Shown here: positions 23,201-38,200 of the stretch, piece by piece | Position numbering within the stretch: the first letter of the stretch is position 1 | Layout: each line of letters opens with the position of its first letter | Assembly (NCBI RefSeq): GCF_029784135.1 | Contig: NC_073745.1 | Span: forward strand, 80,663,569-80,727,568 | Length of the DNA stretch: 64,000 nt | Direction of reading: 5' to 3' | Source: Toxorhynchites rutilus septentrionalis | Lineage: Eukaryota > Arthropoda > Insecta > Diptera > Culicidae | Program-made: the position numbers and the translations under genes | Notes under the pieces: generated by a model | What the model saw: the letters and a program-made list of their open reading frames with translations, nothing else | Told to the model about the DNA's origin: nothing | Databases searched by the model: none

Positions 23201-26200
23201 AGAATTACTTGCAAATGTAAATATAGTATTTGTAGTAAATAAATGAGTATTTCTTCATGCTAATAAAATAGATTTTTTTCTACAACGATTATTTTCGATG
23301 GTACAGATTTTTGATACCGATTTTTGGAAAAAGGAACAGATGAGAAAGATTTTTAACCCTTCTGGTACAGATTTAAATGTGGCAACACTGGAGAGGATAT
23401 TCTATGATTTGTTCACAGGAGAAGCAATTCAACTTCAATTGGGTCCCCTTTCGTGGCGTAGAGGATTGATTAATCATTATTTTTAACCCAACGAAAAGTT
23501 TCGTGGTATTGGCGACTTCAAAAAGTATTCCAGTTTATACCGCTTTCAGTTTCGTACGAAAATGCTCATTTTAATTATGTTTGAAATGACGAATCACATT
23601 GTAATTGAGTATCATTTGCGGGAGGTTCAAATTTTTGGAATAAAAGGTGTGGTTGAAGATCCGATTGTCGGAGTTTAAGGTACTGCTGCCCTGGTAACCT
23701 GTTCCTGCCATATTTTCAGATCGAATTTAAAAATTGCTTGAGAGGTGAAAAAAAAGAAATTGAAAAACGAGCCTATTTAAAAAGAGTACACTATCTAGTT
23801 CGAAGGTTCTCAATTGAATTGAGATGTATCTATTAGATATTCAAGCTAGCTGGTATGAGTCCAATTTTTATTACAAATGACAAGGAGATAGAAATTATAT
23901 GAATTATTTTTTTTCACATTGAAAAAAACAAGCCAGAAAATATATGCTTAGCTCACTGTTCAAATTGTCCAAATTATTTTCCACAATTAATCCATGTGTT
24001 CATGAATCGAATTGCGTTGTCGCATATTCTTCGACAAAAAACTTGGCTCCAAAACCAAAACACATTTCAACAGTATACTGGTATCAGTGCAGGAATGTGT
24101 AATCTCAGATTCACTGAGGATATTTGAGCTATGGTGGATGGGATATTCTATGACAAAAAGTTTCTTATTAATTCAAAACGAAATGAAGACGGTACATGGA
24201 CGGTCTCTGGTAGTAGATTAGAAGCCAAATAACTGCAAAGTTTATAGCCTCTTAAAAACAAAGAAGAAGAAGGAGCTAGTAGAGTTCCCTTCCTAGCATT
24301 TTTTTCAGAAAGCTAAATTGTGTTGGAAAGAATATAAGCAAACTATTAACAATACGTTTTGAAACAACGGCTCTCCTGCTTTTCTAAATCAAAAATAAAA
24401 AAATAAAAAAATTAGGGGACTCACGAAAAATCGGTCACTAACCATGAAGTAGACAGGAAGCACGTAACAGATCTCGTACAAATTATACTCTATTGCTACC
24501 GATTACTATAAATCAGAGCAGTACCTTGTTGAATATTTCTACTTACCATCCAGAATATATGGCAAACCACAGCTCTATCACGTACAGACAGATGTTCTTG
24601 TAGAAGCTATATAATATCAGCTTGCACATTCGGCTGTAGTTCCACGCACCGTGCACCAGCAGCAGCTTCCGCAAATAACTGAACTACATAACGAAAAATA
24701 GAACAGAATTAAGTATTGAATTGCTTTCAAAAATACCATTGAATGTTTCCATACTTGTGCTATCGAATAATCTGACGCGCATGCTGCCTGCAGCCCCTCG
24801 ACGCCGGAAATGCCCACTCCGACGTGTGCCTTCTGGATCATCGCCACATCGTTCGCTCCATCGCCGATGGCTAGCGTCACCGACTTGGTGTTGGTGGTAA
24901 CCAGATCCACAACGTCCGCCTTCTGAATCGGCGAGACCCGACAGCAGATGACCGCCTTGCAGGAGATGCAGAGATCCAAAAAGTCAGTCCTCAGATCACA
25001 GCTCAGTGCGTACTTTAACGTTTTGCCGTCCACTATCAGCGCCACATTGTTCTCCTTCCGCAGCTGATCGCCGAACTCCGCTATGTGTCTCTGGATGCAG
25101 TTTCTTGTGTTCTGTCGATTCAGAAAAAAATCATTAAATTGAACCTTTTTTCGGTCAATACTACTTACATCTAAACTATCTTCGTTTAAAATAATTAAGT
25201 CCATGCCGTGTGATAATAATTTACACGAGTAGCCTATATTAATCGCAGTCTCCTGCTTATCACCCGTCAGCACCCACACGTTGATCTTGGCCTCGATGAG
25301 CGAGGCAATGGTTTCAGGTACACCGTCCTGTAGCTTGTCCTCGATGGCTGTGGCACCGAGCAGCATCAGGTTCGTTTCGATCAGATTCGCCGCATCCTCT
25401 ACCTTCTGTTCGCGGTATTGTAGCGATGTTGACGCCTTATGGTACGTGTGCTTCCAATCCTCGTACACATCGTCCGGAATGACAGACACCGCGCAACAGA
25501 GCGTCCTCAGGCCCTCGGTTGCGAACTCCTCCAGATGCTGCAGGGTAGCCTCGCGGTAGGCTTGCCCATTGGGAGCCAGCCGTTCGTAGATGACCGTATC
25601 CGCACCTTTGCAGTACAGTTTGATCTCGCCCTTGGAGTTCCTCGCGATAACCGACATCCGCTTGCGGGTGGAGGTGAACTCGAGCACATTCAGTATCTCG
25701 AAACGTTCCTGCACTCCGAGCGCTTCAATCTCGACGTAGGAAGGTGTGCGGGTGTGAAAGACATAGCCAAACCGTTTCGCCCCGTAAACTAACGCTCGTT
25801 CGTCCGGACTTGCCGCGTGATACTGGATGTCCCCGCTGTCTGACTTTTCCGGTATGACCGTGTGACAGATTGCCATCAGAGTTAGGAACTCGCGCAGGAT
25901 TGCCTCCGTGTGGTGGCTGTTCAGAATATGCTGCGGAGATGAAGAACAAAAGAAACTTTCACACTGTTTGTCTATACATTCTGTCAAATATATAGGGAAT
26001 TTGTGTTTATCAAGAAAATGCTTTATTTATCATATAAATTTATATTATCGCTTTCAAAATAAACCCCTTCTGAATCAATAGACTTTTTCCAACGATCAGT
26101 CCAGTCATCGCAGCCAAATACTTTTTAGAGCTGTATTCAAGAATTGCCTTCAGTACATGCAGCGAATTCGATGTTAAGTCATCAATGCTGTGAAAACGGG

Positions 26201-29200
26201 TCCCACAAAGCGGTAATTTGAGTTTCGAATAAAAAGAAAAAAGTCATACCCATGTCTCATCGTCAGTATTTATGCATTGGATGAACGTGGAATCAGAATT
26301 TGATCGTTCAAGCATGTCTTCAGCCATTCGATTACGATGAAATTGTTGAAGAAGATTGAGCTCTTCTGGCACTAGTCGTGCTGTGACTTTTCTCATGCCC
26401 GAAACATCAACCAAAATGTGACGAACGGTTTCGTGAGAGATATCTTATTAACGGGCTAGTTCTCCCAAACTTAAATGACGATTTCCGAGCACCATTCCTT
26501 TTTTGTCAATGTTTTCATCAGATAAAGAGTTGGTCGTCCTTGAAATGGCAAATCGTTTATCCCTGGTAAGAATTTCGTGTATATACTCGGGATTCTTGCC
26601 TAGCAAGTCAGTTCAAACCATTTTAAAACAGTTCAGTTCTAAATTTCGTTAGTTCAATTCAGTTGATAATTCGAATTCATCAATCGACGTGGCAACCAGG
26701 CGCCACGCACGGAGCACTGGTAGGAGTAAGCAAATCCCAATTCCGAAGAGCAGACCACTTATTTCACTTGGACGGACCATTCTGGAGCCGTCTGATTCTG
26801 AATGGTTAGTGGCTGCCCTAGTCGGGATTGGCTGACGTAACAGGGGCCTAGCCCATAAGAGAATTTTTCAAAGCCCAATAATAGGGAAAATAGTTTCCCC
26901 AATTTGCAACGATGGAGATGGAATTTCGTTAAGAGATACTGAAAAACTATTTGGATATTCCATAAATTCCGCAAGCAATCAACACTACATGTTAACGCTG
27001 AGAGTTAATTTGACAATATGCTCAAATTGGCAGGCATTTATTCATTGGCACTTGTCAGTGCTACCAGATACTTTAACAAAAAGTTCTATAATGTTTCCGC
27101 AAATAATAACTTCGTAATCCTACGTTAACAATGCGGTCGTGCCTTAAAACCTACCTATTTTAGGCGGGAAGATGTCTTCGCCGTAGGACTACGTCTTTCA
27201 ATAAGGATGCCAAGTCAGAAAACAGGTCACATTTTTATGAAATAAAGTTAACGTTAATAAGCATTTTTTCTATCGAATGGATTGCCATGGTTTGCATGCC
27301 AACCAAATCGGAAATTCTCTAAGATTTTTTAAATCTGCTATACATTACGACTCCCTAATCCGTAAATGGAATAAATTAACGAAAATTGGAAGCATTTTCC
27401 CATTCATTTGTTCTGCACAATTGCGATCTTACCTACCTGTGCTGTCAACAAATATCTATTTATGCATCTCTGAGTTACAATATTCAAATACCACAACGTT
27501 CATGCTACGGATACAGTGGGGAGAGAAAATATTGCAACATAAGCTCCTTCCATTGATAACTTGTGTGGTATAAAATGAACAAATCGCGATTTCTAGCGCA
27601 CAGTTTTGTTCCAGCCAGCGCTCAGTCAACGGCTTTAATCAATGGCCCTTCCTCATGCTTTTGTTTGTCCCATTTGTTTATTTATTTGGGCTCATTAGCA
27701 TTTTAGCTGTAACGGAGCCAGTTTTAATCGTGTTCATGTTACATGTTTTGTTGACAACAAAATCCCTCTTGTTGTGCGTGATGTTTGACTACTGTAACTC
27801 TATTCAGAACTGCTGCTGCTTTTCTTTGTGTGTTTCGGCTTCTGTGCAACGGTTTTCGCAGGTTAGTTGGCTTCGGCTTTGCTACAGTTGCACCGGCAGT
27901 AGCGGGTGCTTTCTTCTTGTTACAAAAAAACTCAAAACTACTACTGTGAAAGTAGTTATGGGGGGTCTTACCATTTCGTTCAGTTGGTTAGGAGGTATTA
28001 ACGCTCAAAATCTTGTTGTTCTGGCGTGATGCTTTTGTTTTCGAAATTTTGAACTTACACTCCAGTATAGCAATCAAAGACGTAGTTCTACGTACGCTTT
28101 TATTACGCTTTCGTCGCGGAAAGGAAGAATGAGGGGAAGAATGAATGATGACTCAAACATCTTTAGCTGATTCTACAAAACTAGGGCTCATTCCAAACCA
28201 CTAAAACTTTCTACTAGAGAGTTTTCGAAAATTTCGGTTCTTTCTAAAATAACACCCGAAGTGATAAACAAGTGTATTGAACAATATAATTAGAGGCGAA
28301 TGAACTGAAAAGTTTAAACCCTCTCAAAGCCAAAAAAAGAAGAAGAACAATATAATTTCATAGTCTCTTGAATGGCGTTAACGTTCCCTGTGGAACTTTT
28401 GCCGTCTCAACGTATGCATTAACTAGCGTCATTTATTAATACTTAGTTGAGATTTCTTAAGCCAAATAACACGCCTTGAATGTATTCCGAGGGGGCAAGC
28501 TCTAGAATACGCGTGACCACAGTGCAAGTCGAAGGAAATTTCTCTGACGAAAAATCCCCCGGCCAGAACGGGAATCGAACCCGAACACCCGGCATGATAA
28601 TGTGAGACGCTAACCACTCGGCCACGGGTGCACTCATAATTTCATAGTCATACGTCGGAAATGCGGTCATGTTCCAGACACAACCCCCTACAATTTCGAC
28701 GTAGGACTATATTTAACCGGAATATATGTGGAATAGAATAAACATCTAAACATTGAACATGCAGGAAAAAATTAAAGATTTCGAATGCTTATAGCTTGAG
28801 CATTTGTTAATAGATGGTAAAGTTGTTTGCGTCAATTGATAGTATCAAATAATCCTACACATCTCTCACAATCAATAACAATTTATTTTTCTTGAAATAA
28901 GCAATTGAATAATTGTGAAATGTCAAGCACTATCCAACATTTTAAGTGCCACGTTTTGATTGGTTCTATTTGTGCTCCTCAAATAGTACCGATCGAAAGG
29001 AGCAACCAGTGCAACAGCGGTATACGGTTTCCCCAACACAGACTTTAAAACCAAAAGGAAATGAACATTACAAATATATGCACCGGAGACGAATGAATCG
29101 TAACATTTGAAGTCTCCGCAAACAAAGGAAAAGAAGAAAAAAAAAAACATATGCAAGCCAGTGGCGCTTCTGTTCCATATGCATCCATGCATAACGTAAT

Positions 29201-32200
29201 GATTGTGTTTCCCAAACACGAACTTCAAGATCAATGTGTCTGAGGAAATCGGCATTGCAAGCACATGCAAACATCATGTTATTCAATTACCTATAATACG
29301 TATTTCTGACTCTTTTTTAACCATTTGTTTTGACATTTCCGATAAAATTAATTATAATATAAAATCATTATCAGTCAGATTGTGAATCTATCATATAAAA
29401 TACCTATTTAAAACGTAAAAAATAATGTTCATTCATAAGTTCCAACTTGAAAGTTTGTGCATTCCATTTTTATGCTTTACCATTTCCGCCTCACCAATTG
29501 GAAGACCAACCGTCAATGTTGTCAATGCGAATCATATGCATACCGGAATGAATGTGTTTCTCTAACACGGACTACTAAAGCGGGTACGAACACAACACTC
29601 ATGTAATGAATAATTTAATCGATATAAGCAAAAGACTACTAAGTGAACGGTAGTCCTACGTCAATTTTGCCGCTATATCATAGATATAATTCACACATTT
29701 TTTTAAATCGACGTCTTCAATGAAACCGGAGCGACACTGATACAAAATGTCACAATGTCCTCCAACATATGTGGGGACATGAGGCGGAAACTTCATTATC
29801 TTCCTCGTAAACAGCATTTAAATTTACTATTCTCATAATCGAGGTTGACCTTCTTGTGGGTTTCTATTCGGTTGATTCAATGCCTACCGAGGACGCGCGT
29901 GTGGGCAATAAAAGGATACGTAAATACACACGCAGGCAGAATATTATATTAGCGCCAAATAAACGTAACATTTCTCTTTTTTCATATCAACATGAGCATT
30001 ATTTGAAGTATGTTTTGGGAAAAGAAGTCAATTTTGGTGCATTATCGATTCCATGCGCTTGGGATGCCACAGTGAATTTTCGCATCGCCGGCGCCAAACT
30101 TGGGAGCAGCATTCTTTTCTTTTGGCTTTATGTATCATTTGCTCTAATTTCGCGCCGCCCACCCACGCGCGGCCGATGAATTTTCTCACTCTGGAAACGC
30201 AGCGAGCCAGGCAGAATCAAAGTCGGGTCAGAACCTCGGCTGCACACGGCCGCCTCGAATGGAGCGCGCGTTTCGCGAGATTATTTTTATTTATAGCGTG
30301 GAAACGGTACGCGGCGCGTGATAGATTCGGATTTGAAAATTAATTATGTATTAGCTCATGCATCGGTAATAACCACACAGTGGAGTAACCAATTTCCCGC
30401 TGCCGGATTGGTGATTATTTAATGAGCTGTTGTTTGCCACATTACCTGCACCAGCTGCGACTGGGCCGGGGTTTCCTCCAGCGAGTAAATGGAACGCGCC
30501 ACGGAGCACTTCTTGAATTCCATCACGTTTCGCGTTAGCGTTCCGGTCTTGTCCGAGAAGATGTACTTGACCATGCCGAGTTCCTCGTTCAGGTTGGACG
30601 TCCGCGCCATGGCAGGGGTGTCCGATTCCTCGTGGTACATGTCAATGTCCATGTTAATGAAGATTGCCTTGAAGAAAAAAACAGAACAACGTTTAGGAAA
30701 AAGACCCCCGTTTCTTCGGAGACGCCGTGGATTACCTGCAGAAACCTAACTAATTCTAACGTAACTTGAAGCGATATCGGAATTAAATTATTGTACAAAA
30801 TAATGAACGTTAGAAGATTGTAGGCGAAGTTTTTACTTAATAGGTCTGCGGGAAGAAAGCATTATGAGATTATTATTTGTGCGGGAATCGAAGAAACAGG
30901 TTCACAATTTACCGCTTATGCCTAAGTACCAATCGGTTTTGTAATGCTCTTTAGTCCAGATTTGGTTGAAAATGCAACTCACGATACAGAGAAAGATGAG
31001 AATGAAAAACAACATTAAAATTTGCGTATTTGTCAGTCTGTCAACAGTTGAGCGCTGAAACGATGCATGGGAAACAACCTTCGTTAGAACATATTCGAAT
31101 TCATTATTAGCTTTCGACTTACCTTGAGAGGCGCTGAGGTAGAGTTTCGCATAAGTTTCGTATCGTGCCCGGTGTAGATGACGATCCCGAATACCCAGGA
31201 GGTGTTCCGTAGCATCGCGCCTCGTAGCAGCAGCTGGTCCGGACCGAGCGCCACGGCGCTATAAGGGTATGAGAACATGGACATTAGTTTGAGGAACGAA
31301 TATCACTTGGTTCGTACAGGTAGATAATATCAGACAAACTACACGCTAATTTGTCTAAGGAGTTGTCAGCACCATCTCAAATTGCAGTGAAACGTTTTGG
31401 GTGTAAAGATATTGGTAATTGAGGCAGCTTTGCAGAAGTAGATCTCAAAAAAAAACTTTTTGAAAAGAGAAAAGTTTTTTTTCCCAATTTTTTTACAGAA
31501 GTTTCAAATTCAAAAACTATAATACCTTCAAAATTTTGATCAAAGAATGAAATAAAGGGTGTGTCACATCAAATTGCATCACGGAAAAAACGCTGTAGAA
31601 ATTCGCCCAGTAGGCGAACCTTTTTAAAATTTTAGACAGTAAAATAAAAACTATTAAACAACTTTTGGCATTTTCTTTTTATTCATACTTCGAGCCCAAG
31701 CCCGTATGCTCGCACCTTCCTCTTTACCCCGTCCATAAGGTTCTGTACAACGTCAGGTTGTAATTTTTTTTTAAACAGAAATCCACGTTCTCTTGAAGTC
31801 CGCCTCCGATTTGACAACTTTTGGGTTCTTCCGGAGGGCCTGCTTCATAATCGCCCAATATTTCTCTATTGGGCGAAGCTCCGGCGCGTTGGGCGGGTTC
31901 ATTTCCTTTGGCACGAAGGTGACCCCGTTGACTTCGTACCACTCCAACACGTCCTTTGAATAGTGGATAAAACCGGCCAGAAGATGGTCGGGCTCTCGTG
32001 CTGCTTCAATAGTGGTAGTAAGCGCTTCTGTAGGCACTCCTTAAGGTAAACCTGCCCGTTTACCGTGCCGGTCATCACGAAGGGGGCGCTCCGCTTTCCG
32101 CAAGAGCAGATCGCTTGCCACACCATGTACTTTTTGGCAAACTTGGATAGTTTCTGCTTGCGAATCTCCTCCGGAACGCTGAATTTGTCCTCTGCGGAGA

Positions 32201-35200
32201 AGAACAACAGGCCCGGCAGCTGATGAAAGTCCGCTTTGACGTAGGTTTCGTCGTTCATTACCAGGCAATTCGGCTTCGTCAGCATTTCGGTGTAAAGCTT
32301 CCGGGCTCACGTGTTCCCCACCATGTTTTGCCTTTCGTCGCGGTTAGGAGCCTTCTGAACCTTGTATGTACGCAGGCCCTCCCGCTGCTTGCTCCGCTGG
32401 ACGAATGAACTTGACAAATTCAGCTTATTGGCGACATCCCGGATCGAACTTCTCGGATCACGTCAAACCGCTTAACTACGCGCTTGTGATCTTTTTCACT
32501 GACGGAGCATCCATTTTTGCCGTTCTTCACCTTCCGATCGATGGTTAGGTTCTCGAAGTATCGTTTTAGTACTCTGCTGACCGTGGATTGGACGATTCCC
32601 AGCATCTTACCGATGTCTCGATGTGACAACTCCGGATTCTCGAAATGAGTGCACAGGATTAATTCACGACGCTCTTTTTCGTTCGACGACATTTTTCCAA
32701 ATTTACAAAAAATTGACAGTGAAGCATGGCCAACGTGATCTATACACTCTTATCTGATTATAAGCGAAAGCTGAAGATATAATTCCTAAAAATTAAATTT
32801 CTACAGCGTTTTTTCCGTGATGCAATTTGATGTGACACACCCTTTATACAAAATTGTTCAAATTTTCATAAGAAATGTTTAAAAATTCTTCTAATTGCAC
32901 TGAAAAAAATTAAAACATTAAAATTCTTTTTTCTTAAAAAAATACTAAAAAATTCGAAAAAATCAAAGGTTATGAAATTTAAAGGATTGAACTCCCAAAG
33001 TGTTTGATTCAATTGTTACTAAAATTAGAGTGGCGTTCTCATGTTTTCATGAAAACATAAATATAAATAGCCCATACATTTTCCAACAAGTCATCGGAAG
33101 TCGGAAGATTGACACAAAAGTTTTTCGAACATCAACTTTTTCATGTTTGACGTAGAACTACGTCTTTCTTTAAGGGTTCCGAATCAAAAAACAGGTCTCG
33201 TTTGTATGAAATAAAGTTAACGTTAATAACTATTTTTGCCGCGAACGGATTATGGCGATTTACATACTAAACGAATCGGAAATTCCCTAAGATTTGTTTG
33301 ATATGCTATACATTACAAATCCATATGTATATGGTATAAATTGATGAAAATTGGAAGCATTGCCATTTTCTCATACATTTGTTCTGTCCGTTTGTGTGCC
33401 TTCCCGAACAGAGCTGTCAATAACGAGCAACGAAGGGGAAATCGTAAGAGTAAAATCTGCGTGAACAAAAGAAAATAATAAGAACGAAGGGGAATATTTG
33501 TCTAGAGTATAAACAGTGGATCTCGCTGAGACAAACTTTCATTCTTCGTGAGAAAATCGACTGAATAACATCGTTGCTGGGCCTGCTGGACAGCGAGAGA
33601 TCGAATGCCTTTCTCAAGGCAATGGGAGTGGAGGAGCAATAAAGACTGCCCCAGAAAGTATGGACGCAGTCAGAAACCGCTGCCATTTCACAATACTTTA
33701 TATTTGGTCATTTTTTTTGGCTGCGTCCCGTTGTTTACTTTTGTCTCTCAGCACCTGTGCAGTGGCATATTTTTTCTAGCAGTGTTTTTCCAAAATGCGA
33801 GGCCTTTCAGCAGAACAACGGCGAAAAATTGTGCACAAATGGTGTACAGAACCCGGATTGTCATTAAGAAAGTTAGCAAAAATCGAAGGTGTTAGTGAGA
33901 AAGCCGTGCGAACAGCGATCAGGAAATTCAGTGAGGATAAACCGAAAACAGGTCGAAAAAAAGGTCCTGCCAGTCCTCGTTTGGATAAATGTATAATGAA
34001 GGCGTTCGAGCAAAAGAAAGAGGTATCCGAACGGGATGTGGCCAAAAAAGTTGGCACGTCGAAATCAAACGTTCATCGCGCAAAAGAACGTTTGAATCTG
34101 CGAACATATAAGAAGCAGAAGCAGCCAAAACGAACCCCAAAACAAGAAGCATCGATCAGGCCCAGAGTGCGAAAGCTGTACGATACGATGCTTGCTGGGA
34201 ATTCGAAGTGCATAATAATGGACGATGAAACATACGTTAAATTCGACTATAAATCCTTGCCGGGGCCACAGTATTATACGGCGCGAGAAGGGCAAGTATT
34301 AGACAAGTCTGAAACATCCGTTCGAGTCGAAAAATTTGGTAAAAAGGCTATGGTCTGGCAAGCTATCTGTGGCTGCGGTAAAATTTCGCAACCGTTCATT
34401 ACAACTGCTTCAATGAACAGCGAAATTTACATCAAGGAGTGTTTAAAAAAACGGCTTCTACCCATGATTCGTAGCCAAAACGATCCTGTTGTCTTCTGGC
34501 CGGATTTAGCGTCATGCCATTACGCGAAACTAACGGTAGAGTGGTATACCTCAAAAGATATAACATTCGTTCCAAAGGACATGAATCCCCCTAATTGCCC
34601 GGAAATTCGCCCTATTGAAGAATTTTGGGCATTGACGAAGGCACATCTTAGGAAACATGTCTCTCCAGCAGAAACCATTTAACAATTTGAAAAGGACTGG
34701 AAAAAAGTGTCTAGACTCGTCGCTAAGAAGTCTGTGCTGAACCTCATGAAGAACGTTCGCAAGAAGGTGCGCCAGCTTGCATACAATCGATAGATAGCAG
34801 AAATTGAGAACACCGGGCTGTTGTACTAATCTTATGTTAACAATATGTCGAAGAAAAACTAAGTTTCTAACATTTGTGTTTTATTTATACTAAAATCTGG
34901 GTGCGTCCATATTGCCTGGGGCAGTCTTTATGATGGATGAAGTAAAGTTTTCCAAGGGTCATTTTGAAGGTTAGAGACGAATGAACAGAAGAAGTTTAAA
35001 GTCTCAAGCAAGGAAGGAAGGCAAACTTTCAGTATCGTTCTGTATTCAAAGCAATGCATATCGCTTGTTCTTCCTTGTTTTGCGTCATCACATGTCTTCG
35101 TTTTGGATTGAGCTGTGGACGCGACCAAATTACTCACTCGTTGTTGTCTCTGGCATTGCAATCATTGCATTAAGGTTCTGAGCTACTCAACTGTGTGGAG

Positions 35201-38200
35201 AATTATCAAGCTAGGCTATCGTCAGCTCACCAAGAAAATAAATGTTCTGAAATTTTTTCAGTGATTTGGTTTCGCATGACGGTAGGAAAACTCTCTCCAC
35301 AAAGGATGACAGCTAAGCTAATCTAGACTGGCAATATCAACAGGAAAGGCTTCTGTTGAGAAGAGCGCAAAACGGAGATAAGTGTGTGTATATTTAGTTG
35401 CTTCAAGCCCGATATATGGATATTTGTGTGCGTACGTGCGTGCTTAATAACCCGTACGTAAAAAAGTGCATCTTCGCTACGCTGAAACCCCATTTGTATC
35501 TGCTCCCGTGAGCATTGGCCCTGTAACGATGCAACAATCGCCCAATTTTTTTGTGGTATGATTGACGATTGTTTTGTGTTGCAAATTATGCAGTCGTAAT
35601 GATAAATATAAACAAGGAGGGGAGATAAGGGGGGGTGGTGGTGGTAAATATTCACGCTAGGGTATTAGTAATGAATTTCTACTGAGGCAAATATTCAGCC
35701 TTTGTCCAAGCAGTTAACATTGTTTTTTTTCTGTCATCAATGCATTGAACTGACGCGAGTGTTAAGGTTGTGCACCAAAAATATATATGGGGAATACCAA
35801 GTTATTCAATAAGTTATATTTAAGTTAATAATTTATTTGGGCTCGCGTGCCAGTCGCAAGACTGCTTTCAACTAGGATTGCATTCGCGCTAATCTTGATC
35901 ATAATGAAGCAGTGCTACTCTTTTCGAATTGAGATTAACAGATAGAGTTTATTTCGTTTATTTAGTCACCAAAAAAGTAAATGTCGTTCTGGAATTTTAT
36001 AAGTGATTTGGTTTCGCTTGCCAGTAGCAAAACTATCTCCACTAAGAATGACAGCTGCGCTTATCTCGAGCATGTATTGTTCTACGAGCACAAGAATGAA
36101 TCATCATACAATTATCGTCAAATGATTCTACAATAGAAAAAACATTTCAGGGCGACCAAACCGGTACAATGGTTATATTAAAATTTCCGTGGAATTATAA
36201 AATAATATCCGCAGTTATAAACAAGCGACTTGAATTAAACCACAGCGTAGCTCTACGTCAACAATACGGTTGTGTCTTGAACACAACCTCCTATAATTTT
36301 TTTTTCTTTGAAAAATTACTATTAATGTTTAATTCGTAACATTTGTATGTATAATTTATCGCGATTTTCATGTTCTGCTAAGTTTTTTCTATTCAGAAAC
36401 ATGTCAAGAACATTTCAAACGCGAGAAAAACATATTTTTTTCAGGGGTCTCCATACAAAAATGCCCTATATTCCAGAAACTATAAAAGATAGAAAGTTGA
36501 CGTCTTCGATGAAATTTCATATTTTAATAAGATTTAAAGCTTTGTCGAATATTCTACATCACGATCTTGACTTTAAACAAAATTAGGATTAGTTGTAATT
36601 TTTTCAAAGAAAACATGAAAAAGTTGTTGTTAGAAAAACTTGTTCCCCGTAAAAGTGCCCATCTTCGGATGTATGGACGACTATTTGGAAATTGTAAAGG
36701 CTATTCATATAGTTTTTTTTTCGAGAATTTTAAAAGAATACGTTTTTAAGAAAAATTAATTTTAATTTTGAAAATAATTTTTTTTTCAAAAAAATTTTGG
36801 TAGTAAATTTTAATAATCTTGACTCGTTGTTGGATCGTATATCTTTCCATTATGAAATGGCAAACCTTACTGAAGATAAATGTCAAGAAAGCGGGAAAAA
36901 ATATGATGTCGTTTGCTGTCTACTTTTGTAGCGTCTCTACACCCAAAATTGATTTTTAGCTCATGTTTTGTCATCCCGATTTGTTATATTAAATGAGCGT
37001 AGAAATGACATAAAATGCCATGACTCAGCCGCTGGTAAGACAGACAGTGGGGGTATGACGTACAGGTGGTTGATTTGTATAGTTGCATTATGAATTTCAA
37101 ATTTCTGTTGAAGGGAACCCCTTCTACATGCTAATCTAGAATATTTAAACCATCATATGACAATGAATACTGATCAAAAGTGAAATAGGGAAACCGAAAA
37201 TCAAAATTGTGAGTTGTCAGAGAAGCGATATTGAGTATGTATGGAAAAGTAAATTATTTCGTGGTAAATGTTAATTAAAGTGGTAAATTTAAATTATTGA
37301 AATAATTGCACTGGTGGGGTTGAAATGGACAGTCACATCCATAATCACATCCAACGCATGATGGAAAGTGAAGGGAATAATATTGAACTCTTTTGACGTG
37401 GGACTACGTCTAACCGGAATATATGCAGGAAATGATGAAAGGGCAGGAAAAAATGAAAAATTTCGAATGCTTATAACTCGAACATTTCTTACTGAATCGG
37501 AAAGATGTTTGCATCAATTGATAGGGAATATTTCTACGCATCTATTGCAACTAACAAAATGTCATTTTTCATTAGATAAACAATTAAATAACTGTAAAAT
37601 ATTAGGCCTTATCTAAACTCGCTAACTGTCTCGTTTTGATTGGCCCGATTTACGGTTTCCCTAACACAGCCATCAAAACCAAGAAGTCTTGGGGAAATCG
37701 GCATTGCAAATTCATGAAAGTAGGGGGATTTTTGTTCTCACCGAAAAATGTTCCCTAACACAGACAGACAGACAGTTTTCTCCAGCAGCAATGAAGAAAA
37801 CGGCATTGCAAACACATGAAATTAGGGGGAACTTTTGTTCCCACCGAAATGTGTTCCCTAACAGAGATTTCTAAACCAAACTGCCTGGGGGAAATCGGCA
37901 TTTCAAATTCATACAAGTCGGGGGTATTTTTGTTCCGACTGAAATGTGTTTCCCTAACACAGACTTCAAATCCATAGAGCGTAGGGAAATCGGCATTGCG
38001 AATTGATACAAGTCGAGGGTATTTTTGTTCCAATTGAAATGTGTTTCTCTAACACACACTTCATATCCATGAAGCTTGGGGAAAATGGCATTGCAGATAC
38101 GTGTAAGTCGGGGGTATTTTTGTTCCGATTGAAATGTGTTTTCCTAACACAGACTTCAAATCCATGGAGCGTGGGGGAATCGGCATTGCGAAGTCATACA

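Noticed and set aside
27655..28029. 124-codon hydrophobic ORF as a membrane protein
   Set aside because: Its start lies in a truncated SINE and the hydrophobicity comes from T-rich DNA; no conserved motif.
28560..28635. tRNA gene on the minus strand
   Set aside because: A and B boxes are good, but the sequence continues into the Feilai SINE body and is bounded by a target duplication.
31771..32310. Several overlapping minus-strand host genes
   Set aside because: They are frameshifted pieces of the ITmD37E transposase between perfect TIRs.
35323..35655. 110-codon minus-strand ORF
   Set aside because: Biased composition, no domain, and it sits in a flippase intron amid repeats.
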